In this document: piece by piece, positions 41,358-55,382 of the stretch
How positions within the stretch are numbered: position 1 is the first letter of the stretch
How the letters are laid out: the number at the start of each line of letters is the position of its first letter
NCBI GenBank assembly: GCA_037783545.1
Contig: JBBELK010000015.1
Coordinates: forward strand, 1,977,452-2,041,451
Direction of reading: 5' to 3'
Source: Henricia sp. BOLD:AAB3569
Lineage: Eukaryota > Echinodermata > Asteroidea > Spinulosida > Echinasteridae
Length of the DNA: 64,000 bases
Position numbers and translations under genes: made by a program
Notes under the pieces: model-generated
The model's database searches: none
What the model was told of the DNA's origin: nothing
What the model saw: only the letters and a program-made list of their open reading frames with translations

Positions 41358-42159
41358 ATCTCCAGTTTTCGAAAAATGACCATTGGGCCTTCAGGAGTTG
41401 CAGTTTACAGGCATGCAACTTTTCCTCATCTGCACCATCGAAAATTTTTAAAAAAAACTGTACAAAGTCAGAGATTTGTTTGCATTTCCCTTGTAACACA
41501 GTTGCATGCCTGAGTTTACAGCATAGAAAAACATTATCTGATTCAACAAATATGGAAATGTTGCATTTGTGCCATCTGTAGATTTACTATACTGTTTCAA
41601 AACTTTTTACTTTTCCCCCGCAGACACAAGTTGAAGAAATCAGGATGATTGAACCTTCTGCCACAGAGATCCCAAAAAAACCAAAGCAACAAGAAGCTCT
41701 GCTGTCCAAGCCTCTCTCCAAAAACAGTTTGTAAACATTGAATCAACTCAACTGAACCTTCCATCTATCAGTCCCTAAGCACACAACTTTTCAGTGTCTC
41801 AAAAATGACTATCAGTTTGTAAACATTGAATCAACAGAAGAAAAAACCTTCTATCCATCCTACAGTCAGTTCCTAAGCACAACTCTTCAATGTCTCAAAA
41901 AAATGACTAACAGCTTGTAAACAAACAAGCTGTCCTAAATTTGTTCAAGCCTCTCTCCAAAAATTGATTAACAGTTTGTAAACATTGAATCTTCTATCCA
42001 TCCCTAAGCACACAACTCTTCAGTGTCTCAAAAATGACTATCAGTTTGTAAACAAACCAAAACTTGCTCAAAAAATGACTATCAGTTTGTAAACAAACCA
42101 AAACTTGCTCAAATTATTTTCTCAAAAAATGACTATCAGTTTGTAAACATTGACTTGTA

Positions 42160-44000
42160 CTTAATATTCTTGTCTTCATTTAGCAACAACCAATTGTATA
42201 TATTTCTCTTGTAGCATTGTTATAAATGTACTTTAACAAATATAGTAAGTTGTTTGTAAACAATCTTATTTAAATATAGTTAAAGTAACTTCCAAAGTCA
42301 AAATAAAAGTCACTGACAACCAAAGTTTCATTTGTAAACAAGTCTCATTTTATTCTGTACTCCAATAATTAAACCAAGTAATATATTCAAGTAAAATGTT
42401 CATTAACTTAATTTATGCAAGGTCCTAATTGCTATTGTCTTTACAGATAGTCCAGGGCACGGTGGACCATAATTATAATTTGAAAATCGAACAGGGGTTA
42501 CCCCCTGTCCGATTTTCTAATGTATTGAAGTGGAGGTTTCCCTCTTCTACCTGTTAAAGAAAACATTAATAAAAATGGTGTACAAAGAAATGCAATTAAA
42601 ATGATTTATTAAACACCCACTGTAAAACAAGAAAATATAATTACAAACGATAACAGCAATTTCAAGAAAAAAATCAGTAAAACACAACATTTGTAACTTG
42701 TAAATCACAATTAAGTCACAGATTGTCAGTAAAAACATGACGATAAGCTGAAAATTTACTTTCTCAAGTTTTTTGTATACATACCCAATTGACAAAACAA
42801 TTTATTCCCGATTACGACGTACCAAAGCCATGATTCTCGAAAAGATTTGACAACTAACGCGTATTCCGTCTGGAACCGAACTGCTTGTGGCCTCGTGAGC
42901 TGCCATATCTGAAAAATAAAAATAATTCCATATCAACACATTTTACAATGGCTTTCGTTTCACACCAAAACTGAAAATTAAGTTTCAGTTAAAATTCTCT
43001 TGTTATACAAAAAAAGTGCGTTTTAGCTGGAAATTAAGTATATGTGCTATCCAAAAAAATACATTTTCGAGTTTATGTGATCACTAGCGTTGACGAGAAA
43101 ATTTCCACAGTTTTTAGTTTTATTTAAACTTATTGTAAAATTGTAAAACATTTAATTTTCACCAAAATCTGAAACTCCTAAAATTTTGATTTTTTTTAAA
43201 CCGATATCTGGCCCAATGAAAAAAACTGTAAAGAGCTGAGTACAATAAACGCAGGAATTTAGTACTCAATCATCACTTTGTACTTAAAGAAAACTTTAAC
43301 CTGCAGAAATCTCAAAATCAAAATCTTAAATTTACCTAAAAGATTTAGATGTGTTTGGAGTCACTGAATGAACCTGTTTTCCCAGATGTCTTCCCCAAAA
43401 TCCGGGAGTGTTGGCAGCTCTGGTTTTCTACAGGTCTAAGTGATAATTGAATAATAAATTCTTTCGTCATAAACCAGGTTATTTTAGTTAAACTTAAAAA
43501 ATGTACACAAATTTGTTTATGGTGTTTAGATGATTGCGCAAAGCACCCAGGAGTAAATGGATACCTATACTGACAGCGAATGTTGATGCATTTGCTGGAA
43601 TAATGGCCAACATAAGTTCATGTTGTAAACATGCAGTTTGTAATCGGCTGGAAAGAGCATAATGGAATGTCTGTAGCACAAGTTAAAAATAAGGAATTCA
43701 ACTGACCTCCAATTTTAACCACTTCAGCAAGTAAATTCGGCACAAATATGCAAAAAGTAAAGTTTGTTTTAACCTTACATGCCAAAAATAAGGGGGAAAA
43801 ACATAGAACCTTCCGACTATTTACACAAATGAGTAGGTCAAGTCTGTACGATGTTCTTATTCATGTAGCCTTTTCGCAAATTCAACTTGATATGCACAGA
43901 TTTCGTCTTCACGATTATATACGGATAAAAATACAATGCAATTTCTTCCATTAGCATAGTGCAGGTAATTTGCAGAATGAGTTATAAGTATCATGGCTGA
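42160..44000. other. AT-rich region without a supported gene
   Basis: I see no domain or convincing exon. A minus-strand stretch at 42825-42907 after an ATTTTTCAG acceptor has open frames on the minus strand (one reads YGSSRGHKQFGSRRNTR and stops), but nothing upstream joins to it with certainty. Confidence 0.35.
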
Positions 44001-44004
44001 GCAG

Positions 44005-44300
44005 TTTGGGTCATTCACTCACAAACTTCAGGTTGAAACACCCGAAGGTTGTGGTTTTCAGACTACTTGAGGTATTTGTGCCCTTGAGCAAGGCACTTGC
44101 TCCATCCTGTGGATAGGATGTAAAGCCCTACTGTAGGTCCAGTGTTGTGTAATGCACCTTAAAGATCCTAGAACATTCTTTTGGAAGAGAAGGGGAATTT
44201 TCCCCAGTGTCTCTGGCTTAGCCGCCACTCGCTGACCTATACATGTATCAATATTGAGGTGGTTCCCGATAGTTGTAAAACGCATTGACACTATGAACAT
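44005..44300 (-). repeat. SINE, family F body
   Basis: CCTTGAGCAAGGCACTTGCTCC, split as CCTTGAGCAAGGCAC and CATCCTGTGGATAGGATGTA, CTTAAAGATCCTAGAACATTC-type words and CCCCAGTGTCTCTGGC match the 58680-58900 element. The tRNA head is lost. Confidence 0.55.
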
Positions 44301-44544
44301 CTAACAATGGAAATTGGGCACACACCATTGTTACTAACAATGGGGTTACAATGAACATGTACATGTTCTTGCTCATAGTGTGAGATGTCAAGAGACATGA
44401 AATGCGCTATTATTGAAGGATACCAGAAATTTGTGTACACCGATTTTGCCACCACTTTCTCAAGCAATGAATTTGCAAAAAGGCCAATATTTTAGTTATT
44501 TAACTCAGCTTTAAATTTTTCAAAAATAATGGTTTCAAAAAAAT

Positions 44545-44954
44545 GATATTTTTTTTTCTCATATACATTGAACACGGATTTGGGTGAATTTATATATTGG
44601 AATCGATAGCTTATTCAATTATAAGATATACTTCCCACTGACACTTCCGTCGCAAATGTTGCATTTCTGAGATAAATAAATGATAAAATTACTGCATAAA
44701 GTAATGCACAAAATGACGTGGCGAGCGGTCTGTGCGTAAGCGCGACAACAGAGGGCGCTGCGTGCGCGCGTGAATGGTTATCTTGTGCACTAACTGAAAA
44801 CAATTTTTGAAGAAGAAAACGTGATTTTTCTACAGAAAAGCAACATTTGCGACAAAAGTGCAAGTGGGAAGTATATCTTAAAATTACATTATGTGTTGAT
44901 TCCAGAAAGGTAATTTCCTTAAAATCTTTGTTCAATGTATACGAAAAAAATACC
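44545..44954. mobile_element. hAT-like composite MITE, second copy
   Basis: GATATTTTTTTTTCTCATAT / GTATACGAAAAAAATACC ends; the interior is nearly identical to 30704-31108 (CGGTCTGTGCGTAAGCG, CAGAGGGCGCTGC, GAATGGTTATCTTGTGCACT). A CAAAAAAT-like direct repeat flanks it. Confidence 0.78.
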
Positions 44955-45389
44955 CCAAAAAATGCAGTTTATGTATGGATAAATGTTCATCTCTCAAGCC
45001 AAGTTTCTTAAATGTCACTGGCCACATATTCCAATTTTGTTTTAGTTTTAATATTTGCCACAGGATTTAAATTTTTAGAGGTCAGTTTTCCCTTAAATTT
45101 ACGTGCTCAGGGCCAATTTTACTATGAAATTTTGATATCCAAACAGTCTAGTGTCATGTCTTCAATACCTTGGTTAATTCAAAAGGTTGTAGATGTGCCT
45201 TTGGGCAAGGCATTTTACCGTAAATTACCTCTCTCCACACAGAAAAATAGGGACCTACTTTAGTAGCAAATGTACTCCAGTACTGTTATCATTAACATCA
45301 AACTGAGAATTGCCCAGATATTCATGGTAAAATTGGCCCTAAGCACAAACAATACACCTTTAAAGTTACAATAGAGACTATATGATACT

Positions 45390-46250
45390 TACATTTAAAC
45401 TGGATCCTTGGCTGGTGATCAAAACCTGAGGAGAAAAGACAAAGTATTGCTGTTAATGAAATAAATAAAAGGTTCCCAAAACCCTAACCATGATCGTTCA
45501 AAATGGCTTCAATTTGTTGAATTATTGTTTTGTGGTAATTTAATTGTTCCTATGTGGATTAAATAAGAGAATTCTAGGTAAGAGTTAAGAAGTTGATCAG
45601 AACTATTTAGATTTTTAAATTACTTACCAAGCATCGGTAAGTGCAAATTTGATGGAAAACCTAATATTTTTAGTGGGAAAAATTTACGATTGTGAGGAAA
45701 TGTTCAGCCGGTCTCACATGTTTTGCACACAAGGTCTGAAGCCATGATCAACTTCCCATTTCTTTACATATATTTTTTTGGAATTTCTTTAGGGTTTTAA
45801 CAGATCTGCAATTTACCTGATATAAAAAGCTGCCGTCACACTAGTCCATTCTGAAAGACAAAAGAACAAACAGATTAGAAGGATGGTTACTGATTCTTAA
45901 GATGGTTCAAAGCCCCTTCAAGCAAGGAATCACAAACCAAGTTTCCCCCTCAAATTCGCAACAAAAATCTTTCATAAAATCCTGAAGAGTTTTAACGGAT
46001 TTACCTGTTCCAAGAAGCCGCCGTTATCCAGGACACGACTCCTTCAGTCTGAAAGAGAAAACAACATTTGCATTAGAAAGATGCATGGTTACTCAATTCT
46101 TAAGTTGTTCCTTTAAAGGCAGAGGCTCGTCAGCAATATGCGCGTCAAATTCGTGCCACGAAATACGCAACTTTATTGCAAAGGCATGGAGCTGCGTATT
46201 TCGTCGCACGAATTTGGCGCGCGCGCATTGCTGACGAGCCTCTGCCTTTA
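45390..46250 (-). other. Small exon-like blocks in a short tandem duplication
   Basis: Minus-strand blocks with acceptor CTTTCAG and donors CAG/GTAAAT at 45824-45856 and 46008-46050, and one with GTAAGT near 45395-45428. The first two lie in ~200-bp tandem copies (GGTTACTNANTTCTTAAG shared). They do not join into a long frame, so a spliced non-coding transcript is as likely as a coding one. Confidence 0.25.
46117..46247. mobile_element. TTAA-flanked MITE, family 1, short copy
   Basis: TTAA at 46113-46116 and 46248-46251; ends AGGCAGAGGCTCGTCAGC / GCTGACGAGCCTCTGCCT. The neighbouring tandem copy (around 45905) lacks the insert. Confidence 0.82.
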
Positions 46251-46555
46251 AGGACCCCGCCCCCTCCAAGGAAGGAATCTCAAAACAAGTCTCCTTTTCC
46301 CAAATTCACCCATTTTACTCGACCCACAAATCCCACAGAAGTAGGTAAAAGACCCAGAACAAAATTTAATCTTTACCATTATCACATAGCATGAAAACCT
46401 TCACAATCGTCGAATATTAATATAACAAAGTCAGTTTACGTACCTAAAAATCCCACTAGGCTAGCATAGATCGTCGAGGACGTCCCGTACATTTACTACC
46501 CATTTACCAGCATCATGACCGGCCATCAGCAGTTACCAGGTTACAAAATCTGCCT

Positions 46556-46640
46556 ATAGACCGTATTGAATAGCCACCATTTCGTGGGGCAGTTTCTTTG
46601 TTCCTTGAGGACATGCATGGTTGCACATATTTTCACTGTA
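46556..46640. mobile_element. Partial TA-flanked MITE (TAGACCGTATTGAATAGCC)
   Basis: Left half of the element at 12816-12961: TAGACCGTATTGAATAGCCA, GTTCCTTGAGGACATGCATG. The right half is missing. Confidence 0.6.
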
Positions 46641-47024
46641 CGTAGAGGACTTAAGTCGACCCGATTTTCACTGACTTCACTTTGGCTTGAACCTCAAATG
46701 ACTGGACTTGACTCGAGACTCGATCCTTAAATGACTCAACTTGACTTGGACTTGTACATTTTTTGACTTAGGTCTGCGAAAAATGAATTTTTTTTATGCA
46801 TTTGTCGTCATTTTAAGGACAGAATTGTTTTTCAAAACTAAAGCTTTCTTTTAAATGATGCATTGTAGGCCAGAACATAAATACCCTACACGAATGCAAG
46901 ATTCAGGGTTTACACTTATTTTGAAATTAACTTGAAAAAAATACTACTTGACTTGAACTGACTTGACTTGACTCTCGGAGGCCATTTGACTTGATTTGGG
47001 ACCCGAAGGCAGTTTGGCTCGACT

Positions 47025-47235
47025 TAATTATTATTTGTTTATTTATTTATTTCTTATTTATACTGGGGAACATACATGTATATTAAGTTTATAAAAACTG
47101 TTCTCCCATAGGTCCCAGTTAACAGTTAAAATATTTAAAAAATAAACATTAAAACAACAAGATTAATTGATTAAAAATACAATCACAAAACAATTACAGA
47201 TTTTGAGAGAGGTGCTCCTTAAACGTGTTTACGCT
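47025..47235 (-). mobile_element. Probable LINE 3' end fragment
   Basis: A TTTA run at 47036-47060 followed by minus-strand AT-rich sequence, laid out like the LINE tail at 26989-27450. No coding part. Confidence 0.4.
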
Positions 47236-48128
47236 TGTTGACTTGGGACTCAAGGGCAGTTTGAGACGAGCAGAGGGGGATTCGTTACAACCCTGTATGT
47301 AGTTGGAACAAACCCCTCTGTTCTTTGAGTAAGACTACCTAAAGGAGCCGGACCAGATCACATTTTTTAGCCTTCAATTTTTTTCCATTGGTGTTCAGAT
47401 TTTGATACTACATGATCATGCATCATATTTTTTCGCATTACTATTCTGAAATTTTGCATTCTCAATCCTTATATTTCTAGGTATATCGAAAAAAGACCAC
47501 TGAAGTGATTTATTCACCATATATTAGTATAGTAAAATACACCAACATCCTTGCTTCCACATTCAAATGTTTTCATTTTAGGGATGTAGTTTTATACGAT
47601 TGTTAAGTCAGAATGAAATATATTTTCTGGAAACATCCTAACACTCTTTGTACATGTAGTCAAACAGCAAAATTAAAACAGAGCATTTAAAAACAAGTTG
47701 AATATACCTGGATATCATTTATACTTTTCTATATCATGGCGACAAATCTTGACTAGATTCCCAATTTTTAGAGACTAGGTCAGTCACTTTTTCATGGGTT
47801 TTTTTGTTTAGTGATTCAAGTTGCGGTATAGACTATTATTATATAAAATGAGGCTTTTGCGGACACCGTGCGTTTCTGTTACTGTGCAGCACAGAGCCCA
47901 GATTTGATGTGCGTGAACGTTGGGCACACCACGAACACACGCGTGCGTCATAGATCGAGGGAATGGATTGAGTGTGTGTGCAATGCGCGCCAGAGTACAG
48001 TAACAAAAAATACTGTACAACAGTAACAAAAGCGCATGCATTTGTAAACTGACGTTTTCAACAACAAACAGACAAAAATCTTGCAGAAATCTTTCAAAAC
48101 AAAGCTTCATTTTATATAACAATAATAA
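47236..48128. other. No gene seen
   Basis: AT-rich DNA with a GC-richer patch at 47860-48050. The ~100-codon minus-strand frame there has no recognised domain. Confidence 0.45.
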
Positions 48129-48267
48129 TATTGGATGTATTTTCGGGTGATATGAGAATATACCGCACTCGTCATGAAAATACCGAACTCGCCTTCGGCT
48201 TGTTCCGTATTTTCATGACTCGTGCGGTATATTCTCATATCACCCTCAAAGCCATCCAATATTATAT
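48129..48267. mobile_element. Hairpin MITE
   Basis: Arms AATATTGGATGTATTTTCGG and GATATGAGAATATACCGCAC pair with GTGCGGTATATTCTCATATC on the right; loop CTCGCCTTCGGCTTG. Confidence 0.75.
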
Positions 48268-48369
48268 AAATACCATTCATACATTACAACTGCAGTTGCA
48301 AAAGTAGCAAGCAGTGACCTCTTATATATGATAACGGTAAGTTCGTACTGAATATGTTACACTAAATGT

Positions 48370-48667
48370 GACGGGCTCTAGGAAAATGAGTCACAAGTCG
48401 CGCTGGCTAGTATTCTTTTTGCGACCATAAAAAGAAATCTGTGGCATTTCTACGCTCATTAAAATACCTAAACACAAAATAAATTCCAGGCGTAACACAG
48501 ACATTCCAGGGGGAACACAGACATTCCAGGCGGTATCTGGGCACCGCCAGGAATTTCCATTGGGTTTTGGTATTTAATTGAGCGTGGATTTGCTGCAGAT
48601 TTCTTTTTATGGTCGCAAAAAGAATACTAGCCAGCGCGACTTGTGACTCATTTTTCTAGAGCCCGTG
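48370..48667. mobile_element. Foldback MITE
   Basis: GACGGGCTCTAGGAAAATGA, AGTCGCGCTGGCTAGTATTC and TTTTGCGACCATAAAAAGAA are mirrored on the right to TAGAGCCCGTGAC. ~70-bp near-perfect arms, loop with two ACACAGACATTCCAGG repeats. It abuts the 3' end of zinc-finger locus A. Confidence 0.78.
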
Positions 48668-48870
48668 ACAAATGTCTCCTCAGTTGTCGCATGCATACGG
48701 TTGCTCACCAGTATGGGGTCTTATATATGCGACTTCAAATGACTACTCTGTGTGAATGCCTCACCACAGTGGCTGCATACATAAGGCCGCTCACCAGTGT
48801 GTGTTCTCAGGTGTCTCTTCAAGTCACCACTCTGTGTGAATGTCTTATAACAGTGGCTACATGCATATAG
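48665..48870 (-). pseudogene. Relic zinc fingers downstream of a stop, locus A
   Basis: Below the stop at 48871 the frame still encodes finger sequence on the minus strand ([20 protein letters not shown] and [15 protein letters not shown]). The TGE linker codon has become GAT TAA. These are the last fingers of an originally longer array. Confidence 0.7.
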
Positions 48871-49320
48871 TTAATCACCTGTGTGGGTACTCATGTGTCT
48901 CTTTAAGTTACTGCTCTGTGCGAATGTCTTATCACAGTGACCGCATGCGTATGGCCGCTCACCAGTATGGGTTCTGAGATGCAACTTTAATTGTCCCCTC
49001 ACTGCAAATGCCTTTCCACAGTTGCTGCATGTATACATGTATGGCTGCTCACCAGTATGGGTTCTCAAATGTGTCTTCAAGTGGCTACTCCGTGTGAATG
49101 TTTTATCACAGTGGCTGCATGGATATGGCCGCTCACCAGTATGGGTTCTCATGTGTCCCTTCAAGGTATCACTCTCTGTGAATGTCTTACCACAGTGGCT
49201 GCATGCATACGGCCGCTCACCAGTATGGGTTCTCATGTGTCTCTTCAAGGTACCACTCTGTGCAAATGTCCCACCACAGTAGCTGCATTCATAACGCCGC
49301 TCACCAGTGTGTGTTCTCAT
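48871..49320 (-). pseudogene. C2H2 zinc-finger array segment, locus A 3' part (5 fingers)
   Basis: 149 codons with five C-x2-C-x12-H-x3-H fingers joined by HTGERPY linkers. The order matches fingers 15-19 of the 641-codon frame just upstream, so it is an internal block duplication. It is cut off from that frame by a deletion/frameshift at 49385 and a TGA replacing the Arg codon before a zinc-binding His. Ends with the GDTAA stop at 48871. Could only be expressed from its own start, so probably non-functional. Confidence 0.7.
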
Positions 49321-49384
49321 GTGTCACTTAAACTGACTACTCCGAGTGAATTTCTTACCACAATGGCTAGATGCGTCTGGCCGC

Positions 49385-51570
<2,186 letters not shown>

Positions 51571-51598
51571 TTAACTTGGTGAGGCCCAAGTCGGTTAA

Positions 51599-51730
51599 AG
51601 GCACAGGCTCTTCATCAATGCGCGCGCCAAATTCGTGCCACGAAATACGCAGCTCCGTGTAGCAAAGGCATGGAGCTGCATATTTCGTGGCACGAATTTG
51701 GCGCGCGCGCATTGCTGACAAGCATTGCCT
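51599..51730. mobile_element. TTAA-flanked MITE, family 1, upstream of locus A
   Basis: TTAA at 51595-51598 and 51731-51734. Arms AGGCACAGGCTCTTCATCAA...AAATTCGTGCCACGAAATAC. Same insertion site as the copy at 55713 upstream of locus B. Confidence 0.82.
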
Positions 51731-51734
51731 TTAA

Positions 51735-52559
51735 TATATGATATGTCTATGAACAGTTTCTGCAGCTTTTTTCTGATTTCACCATTCAACCGAACAAATA
51801 AAGAAAACTGGTTTTAAACTGTAATATTTTTCACTAACCGCCGTGCCCTAACCAACTATCACCGACAATTGCCAGAAGAGGGCGCCATACACAATGCTGC
51901 TCGCTGGGTAAGAGCGTAAATTGTAATCAAGCAGATTCGTCTTGCACCAACACAAAAAAAAGAATGTAGTTTTGTTATCCAGTATGTGTTCTCATATATA
52001 TGCAGCTTTAAGTTACCACTCCACGAGTTCAGCTAAACAGCTTTTTTCGTTCAGACTGAACACAGATTTTAAAGGCGCGAGACCAGGTCACATATTTTTA
52101 CCCATAATTCCCCGGGGCTTACCTCATGGGACATGAGATTTTTATATCATAACATCCGTCATATTTACTTCTTTACAAATCTGAAACATCACGTGGGCAG
52201 TTTTAAATGAGCGATAAATGCCCAGTCAGTCTTAAACACTTTTGAGCCTGGCTCACAGCCGCGCCCTGGTCAGCGCGTATGGAACACGCACACGCACACA
52301 CAAACTGCACGCTCCCGAAAGCAAATTGTGCACTGTGACAAGTACCCGGTCGTCTGCGTGTGCGTACAACACACTTGCATTACACGCAATGCACGCGATC
52401 GAACAAAAACAACTCGACGCCGGTTTTAAACGCATGTTTAAGACTGGCCAAACCTACTTTTAATCCCTAAGTATAAGCTAAAACTGAAGGCAGTGAAACT
52501 CGCAGTGACCTCTTGATTTCAAGTTTGTTAATTATAATGGTAAGTTTGTACTGAATATG
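51735..52559. other. Spacer between zinc-finger loci A and B
   Basis: AT-rich with a CpG-rich patch at 52240-52400. CAGTCAGTCTTAAACAC (52224) and GTTTAAGACTGGCC (52434) are inverted, so a decayed element is possible. CTTGATTTCAAGTTTGTTAA, GGTAAGTTNGTACTGAATAT at 52515-52560 matches 48330-48360 beside locus A, marking the duplication boundary. Confidence 0.55.
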
Positions 52560-53076
52560 TTAAACTGGTTGCTCACCAGTACGGATTCTCGTGTGTCTCT
52601 TCATGACACTACGTACAAATGTACATGTACCGGTAAATATCTCTCCACAGTGGTCACATGCATATGGTTGCTCACAGTCACCAGTATGGGTTCTCATACG
52701 CGACTTCAAATGACTGTGCGAATGCCTTACCACAGTGGCTGCATATACCTGGTCAGGACGCTCACTAGTATGGGGACGTCTATAAAGTACGTACGCACCA
52801 AATGCCAATGTTTTTAGACACACATACCACCCCCCCCCCCCCCCCCCCCCTTTCCTTCATGTACGCAACATTTGTGACGTTACCCGTATACTTTAACGTT
52901 GGGTGTACTCATTGGCTCCAAGCCCCCCGCCTCTCCGTGAGTATACTTTATGGACGGCCCCTATGGGTTACATGTGTGCCTTCAAGGCACCACTTGTGAA
53001 TGTCTCACCACAGTAGCTGCAAACACATACATGTACATGTAGGGTTGCTCACCAGTATGGGCTCTCATGCGTGTCC
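52560..53076 (-). pseudogene. Degenerate zinc fingers 3' of locus B
   Basis: Pieces such as [27 protein letters not shown] and THTGEQP on the minus strand are interrupted by frameshifts and a C-run (52829-52850). They continue the locus B array beyond its stop. Confidence 0.65.
52829..52851. repeat. Poly-C tract
   Basis: A pure C run of about 22 bases inside the degenerate finger region. Confidence 0.8.
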
Positions 53077-55020
53077 TCAAGATACTACTCCGTGTGAATG
53101 TCTTTTACCACAGTCGCTGCATGGCCGCTCACCAGTATGGGTTTTCATGTGTCTCTTTAAGTTACCACTCTGTGTGAATGCCTCACCACAGTGGCTGCAT
53201 AAATATGGCCGCTCACTAGTATGGGTTTTCATGTGTCTCTTTAAGTTACTATTCTGTGTGAATGTCTTATCACAGTGGCTGCATGTATAGGGCCGCTCAC
53301 CAGTATGGGTTCTCGCATGCGTCTTCAGGTCACCACTAGATATGAATGTATTATCACAGTGGCTGCATACATAGGGCCGCTCACCAGTATGGGTTCGGAT
53401 ATGCAACTTTAATATATTACTCCGTGTAAATGTCTTATCACAGTAGCTGCATGCATACGGTCTCTCACCAGTATGGGTTCTCATGTGCGTCTTCAAGTGA
53501 CTACTCTCTGTGAATGTCTTGTCACAGTGCTTGCATATATGTACATGTGGCAGCTCACCAGTATGGGTTCTCATGTGTCTCCTCAAGGCGCCACTCTGTG
53601 TAAATGTCGCCACACAGTGGGCACATGCATACGGCCGCTCGCCAGTATGGGTTCTGATATGTGACTTCAAATGACCACTCTGTGTGAATGCCTTACCACA
53701 GTGGTTACATACATACGTGTATGGCCGCTCACCAGTATGGGTTTTCCTGTGTTTCTTCAATTGACTAATCTGTGTGAATGCCTCACCACAGTGGCTGCAT
53801 GAAAAAGGCCGGTCACCAGTATGGGTTCTCATGTGTGTCGTCAAGTTACTACTCTGTGTAAATGCCTTACCACAGTGGCTGCATGAAAAAGGCCGCTCAC
53901 CAGTATGAGTTCTCATGTGTGTCATCAAGGTACCACTCAATAAGAATGTCTTATCACAGTGGCTGCATGAATATGGCCGCTCACCAGTATGGATCCTCAT
54001 GTGTCTCCTTAACTCATTACTGTCTGTGAATGTCTTACCGCAGTGGCTACATGAATACGGCCGCTCACCAGTGTGGGTTCTCATGTGTCTCTTCCAGTTG
54101 CCACTGTGTGAGAATGTCTGGCCGCAGGCACATGCATAGGGTCGCTCACCAGTATGGGTTCTCGTATGTGTCCTCAAATCAATACCCCGTGTGAATGTCA
54201 TATAACAGTGGCTGCATGCATAGGGCCGCTCACCAGTATGGGTTCTTATGTGTGTCTTCAAGTTGCTGCTATGTGTGAATTTCCTGCCACAGTGATCGCA
54301 TGCGTACGGTTGCTCACCAGTATGGGTTCTAATATGCAACTTTAATTGACTATTCTCTGTAAATGCCCTACCACAATGGCTGCATGAATACGGTCGCTCA
54401 CCAGTATGGGTTCTCATGTGTCTCTTCAAGGTGGTACTCTTTGTGAATGCCTTATCACAGTTGCTACATGCATAGGGTCGCTCACCAGTATGGATTCTCA
54501 TGTGTGTCATCAAGGTACCATTCAATGTGAATGTCTTATCACAGTGGCTGCATGTATATGGCCGCTCACCAGTATGGGTTCGCATGTGTCTTTTCAATTC
54601 ACTACTCCGTGTGAATGTCTCACCACAGTGGCTGCATGCATATGGTCGCTCACCGGTATGGGTTCTCACATGTGTCTTCAGGTGACCATGCTCTGTGAAT
54701 GTCTTATCACAGTGGCTGCATGCATATGGCCGCTCACCAGTATGAGTTCGCATGTGTCTTTCCAAGTCACTACTCCGTGTGAATGTCTTATCACAGTGGC
54801 TGCATGCAAATGGCCGCTCACCAGTAACAGTATGAGTTCGCATGTGTCTTTTCAAGTAACTGTTCAGGGTGAATGCCTTACCACAGTGGTCACATGCATA
54901 CGGTTGCTCGCCAGTATGAGTTGTGATATGCGACTTCAAGTGACTCATTTTGAATGCTTTACTACAGTGCCTGCATACATCCGGTCGCTCACCAGTATAG
55001 GTTCTCGTATGTGTCTTCAA
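53077..55020 (-). CDS. Poly-C2H2 zinc-finger protein, locus B (about 22 fingers)
   Basis: 647 codons of tandem 28-residue fingers; the N-terminal ~60 residues are nearly the same as in locus A. One finger has C-A-C instead of C-x2-C ([12 protein letters not shown]), so it probably does not bind zinc. Some linkers carry insertions ([28 protein letters not shown]). The frame ends in a damaged finger ([11 protein letters not shown]) after a one-base change at about 53103. No other domain. As for locus A, the start Met lies after a broken upstream finger, so expression is uncertain. Confidence 0.75.
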   Translation of the reverse strand: MKTHTRTYTGERPDVCRHCSKAFKMSHLKSHITTHTGEQPYACDHCGKAFTLNSYLKRHMRTHTVTGERPFACSHCDKTFTRSSDLERHMRTHTGERPYACSHCDKTFTEHGHLKTHVRTHTGERPYACSHCGETFTRSSELKRHMRTHTGERPYTCSHCDKTFTLNGTLMTHMRIHTGERPYACSNCDKAFTKSTTLKRHMRTHTGERPYSCSHCGRAFTENSQLKLHIRTHTGEQPYACDHCGRKFTHSSNLKTHIRTHTGERPYACSHCYMTFTRGIDLRTHTRTHTGERPYACACGQTFSHSGNWKRHMRTHTGERPYSCSHCGKTFTDSNELRRHMRIHTGERPYSCSHCDKTFLLSGTLMTHMRTHTGERPFSCSHCGKAFTQSSNLTTHMRTHTGDRPFSCSHCGEAFTQISQLKKHRKTHTGERPYTYVCNHCGKAFTQSGHLKSHIRTHTGERPYACAHCVATFTQSGALRRHMRTHTGELPHVHICKHCDKTFTESSHLKTHMRTHTGERPYACSYCDKTFTRSNILKLHIRTHTGERPYVCSHCDNTFISSGDLKTHARTHTGERPYTCSHCDKTFTQNSNLKRHMKTHTSERPYLCSHCGEAFTQSGNLKRHMKTHTGERPCSDCGKRHSHGVVS

Positions 55021-55382
55021 GTTACTGCTCTTTGGGTATGTCTTGCCACATGGGTTCTGATATGTACCTTTAATCGACTACTACATTTGAATGCTTTACT
55101 ACAGTGCCTGCATACATCCGGTCGCTCACCAGTATAGGTTCTCGTATGTGTCTTCAAGTTACTGCTCTTTGGGTATGTCTTGCCACATGGGTTCTGATAT
55201 GTACCTTTAATCGACTACTACATTTGAATGCTTTACTACAGTGCCTGCATACATCCGGTCGCTCACCAGTATAGGTTCTCGTATGTGTCTTCAGGTTACT
55301 GCTCTTTGAGTATGTCTTGCCACAATAGTCACATGCATATGGTTGGCTCACCAGTATACAATGTAGATTTCTTAAATTGTGA
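55021..55382 (-). pseudogene. Triplicated finger fragment upstream of locus B
   Basis: The ~137-bp block GKTY(P/S)[14 protein letters not shown]...CRHCSKAFK occurs at 55021-55150, 55158-55290 and 55295-55340. Two copies carry the same junction ([12 protein letters not shown]) as locus A. The most upstream one retains [16 protein letters not shown] but is preceded by a one-base insertion. Confidence 0.7.

Larger units (their letters stand above)
39755..42080 (+). repeat. Segmental duplication, copy B
   Basis: Parallel to 37176-38780. It contains an extra exon-like block (40806-40909) and a MITE (40933-41357). The order of shared blocks and intron-like spacers is preserved, so a tandem duplication with later gains and losses is the simplest reading. 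Confidence 0.75.

Noticed and set aside
42820..42907. RGG-like C-terminal exon (YGSSRGHKQFGSRRNTR)
   Set aside because: All three frames are largely open, and the nearest small upstream blocks cannot be joined to it in one frame.
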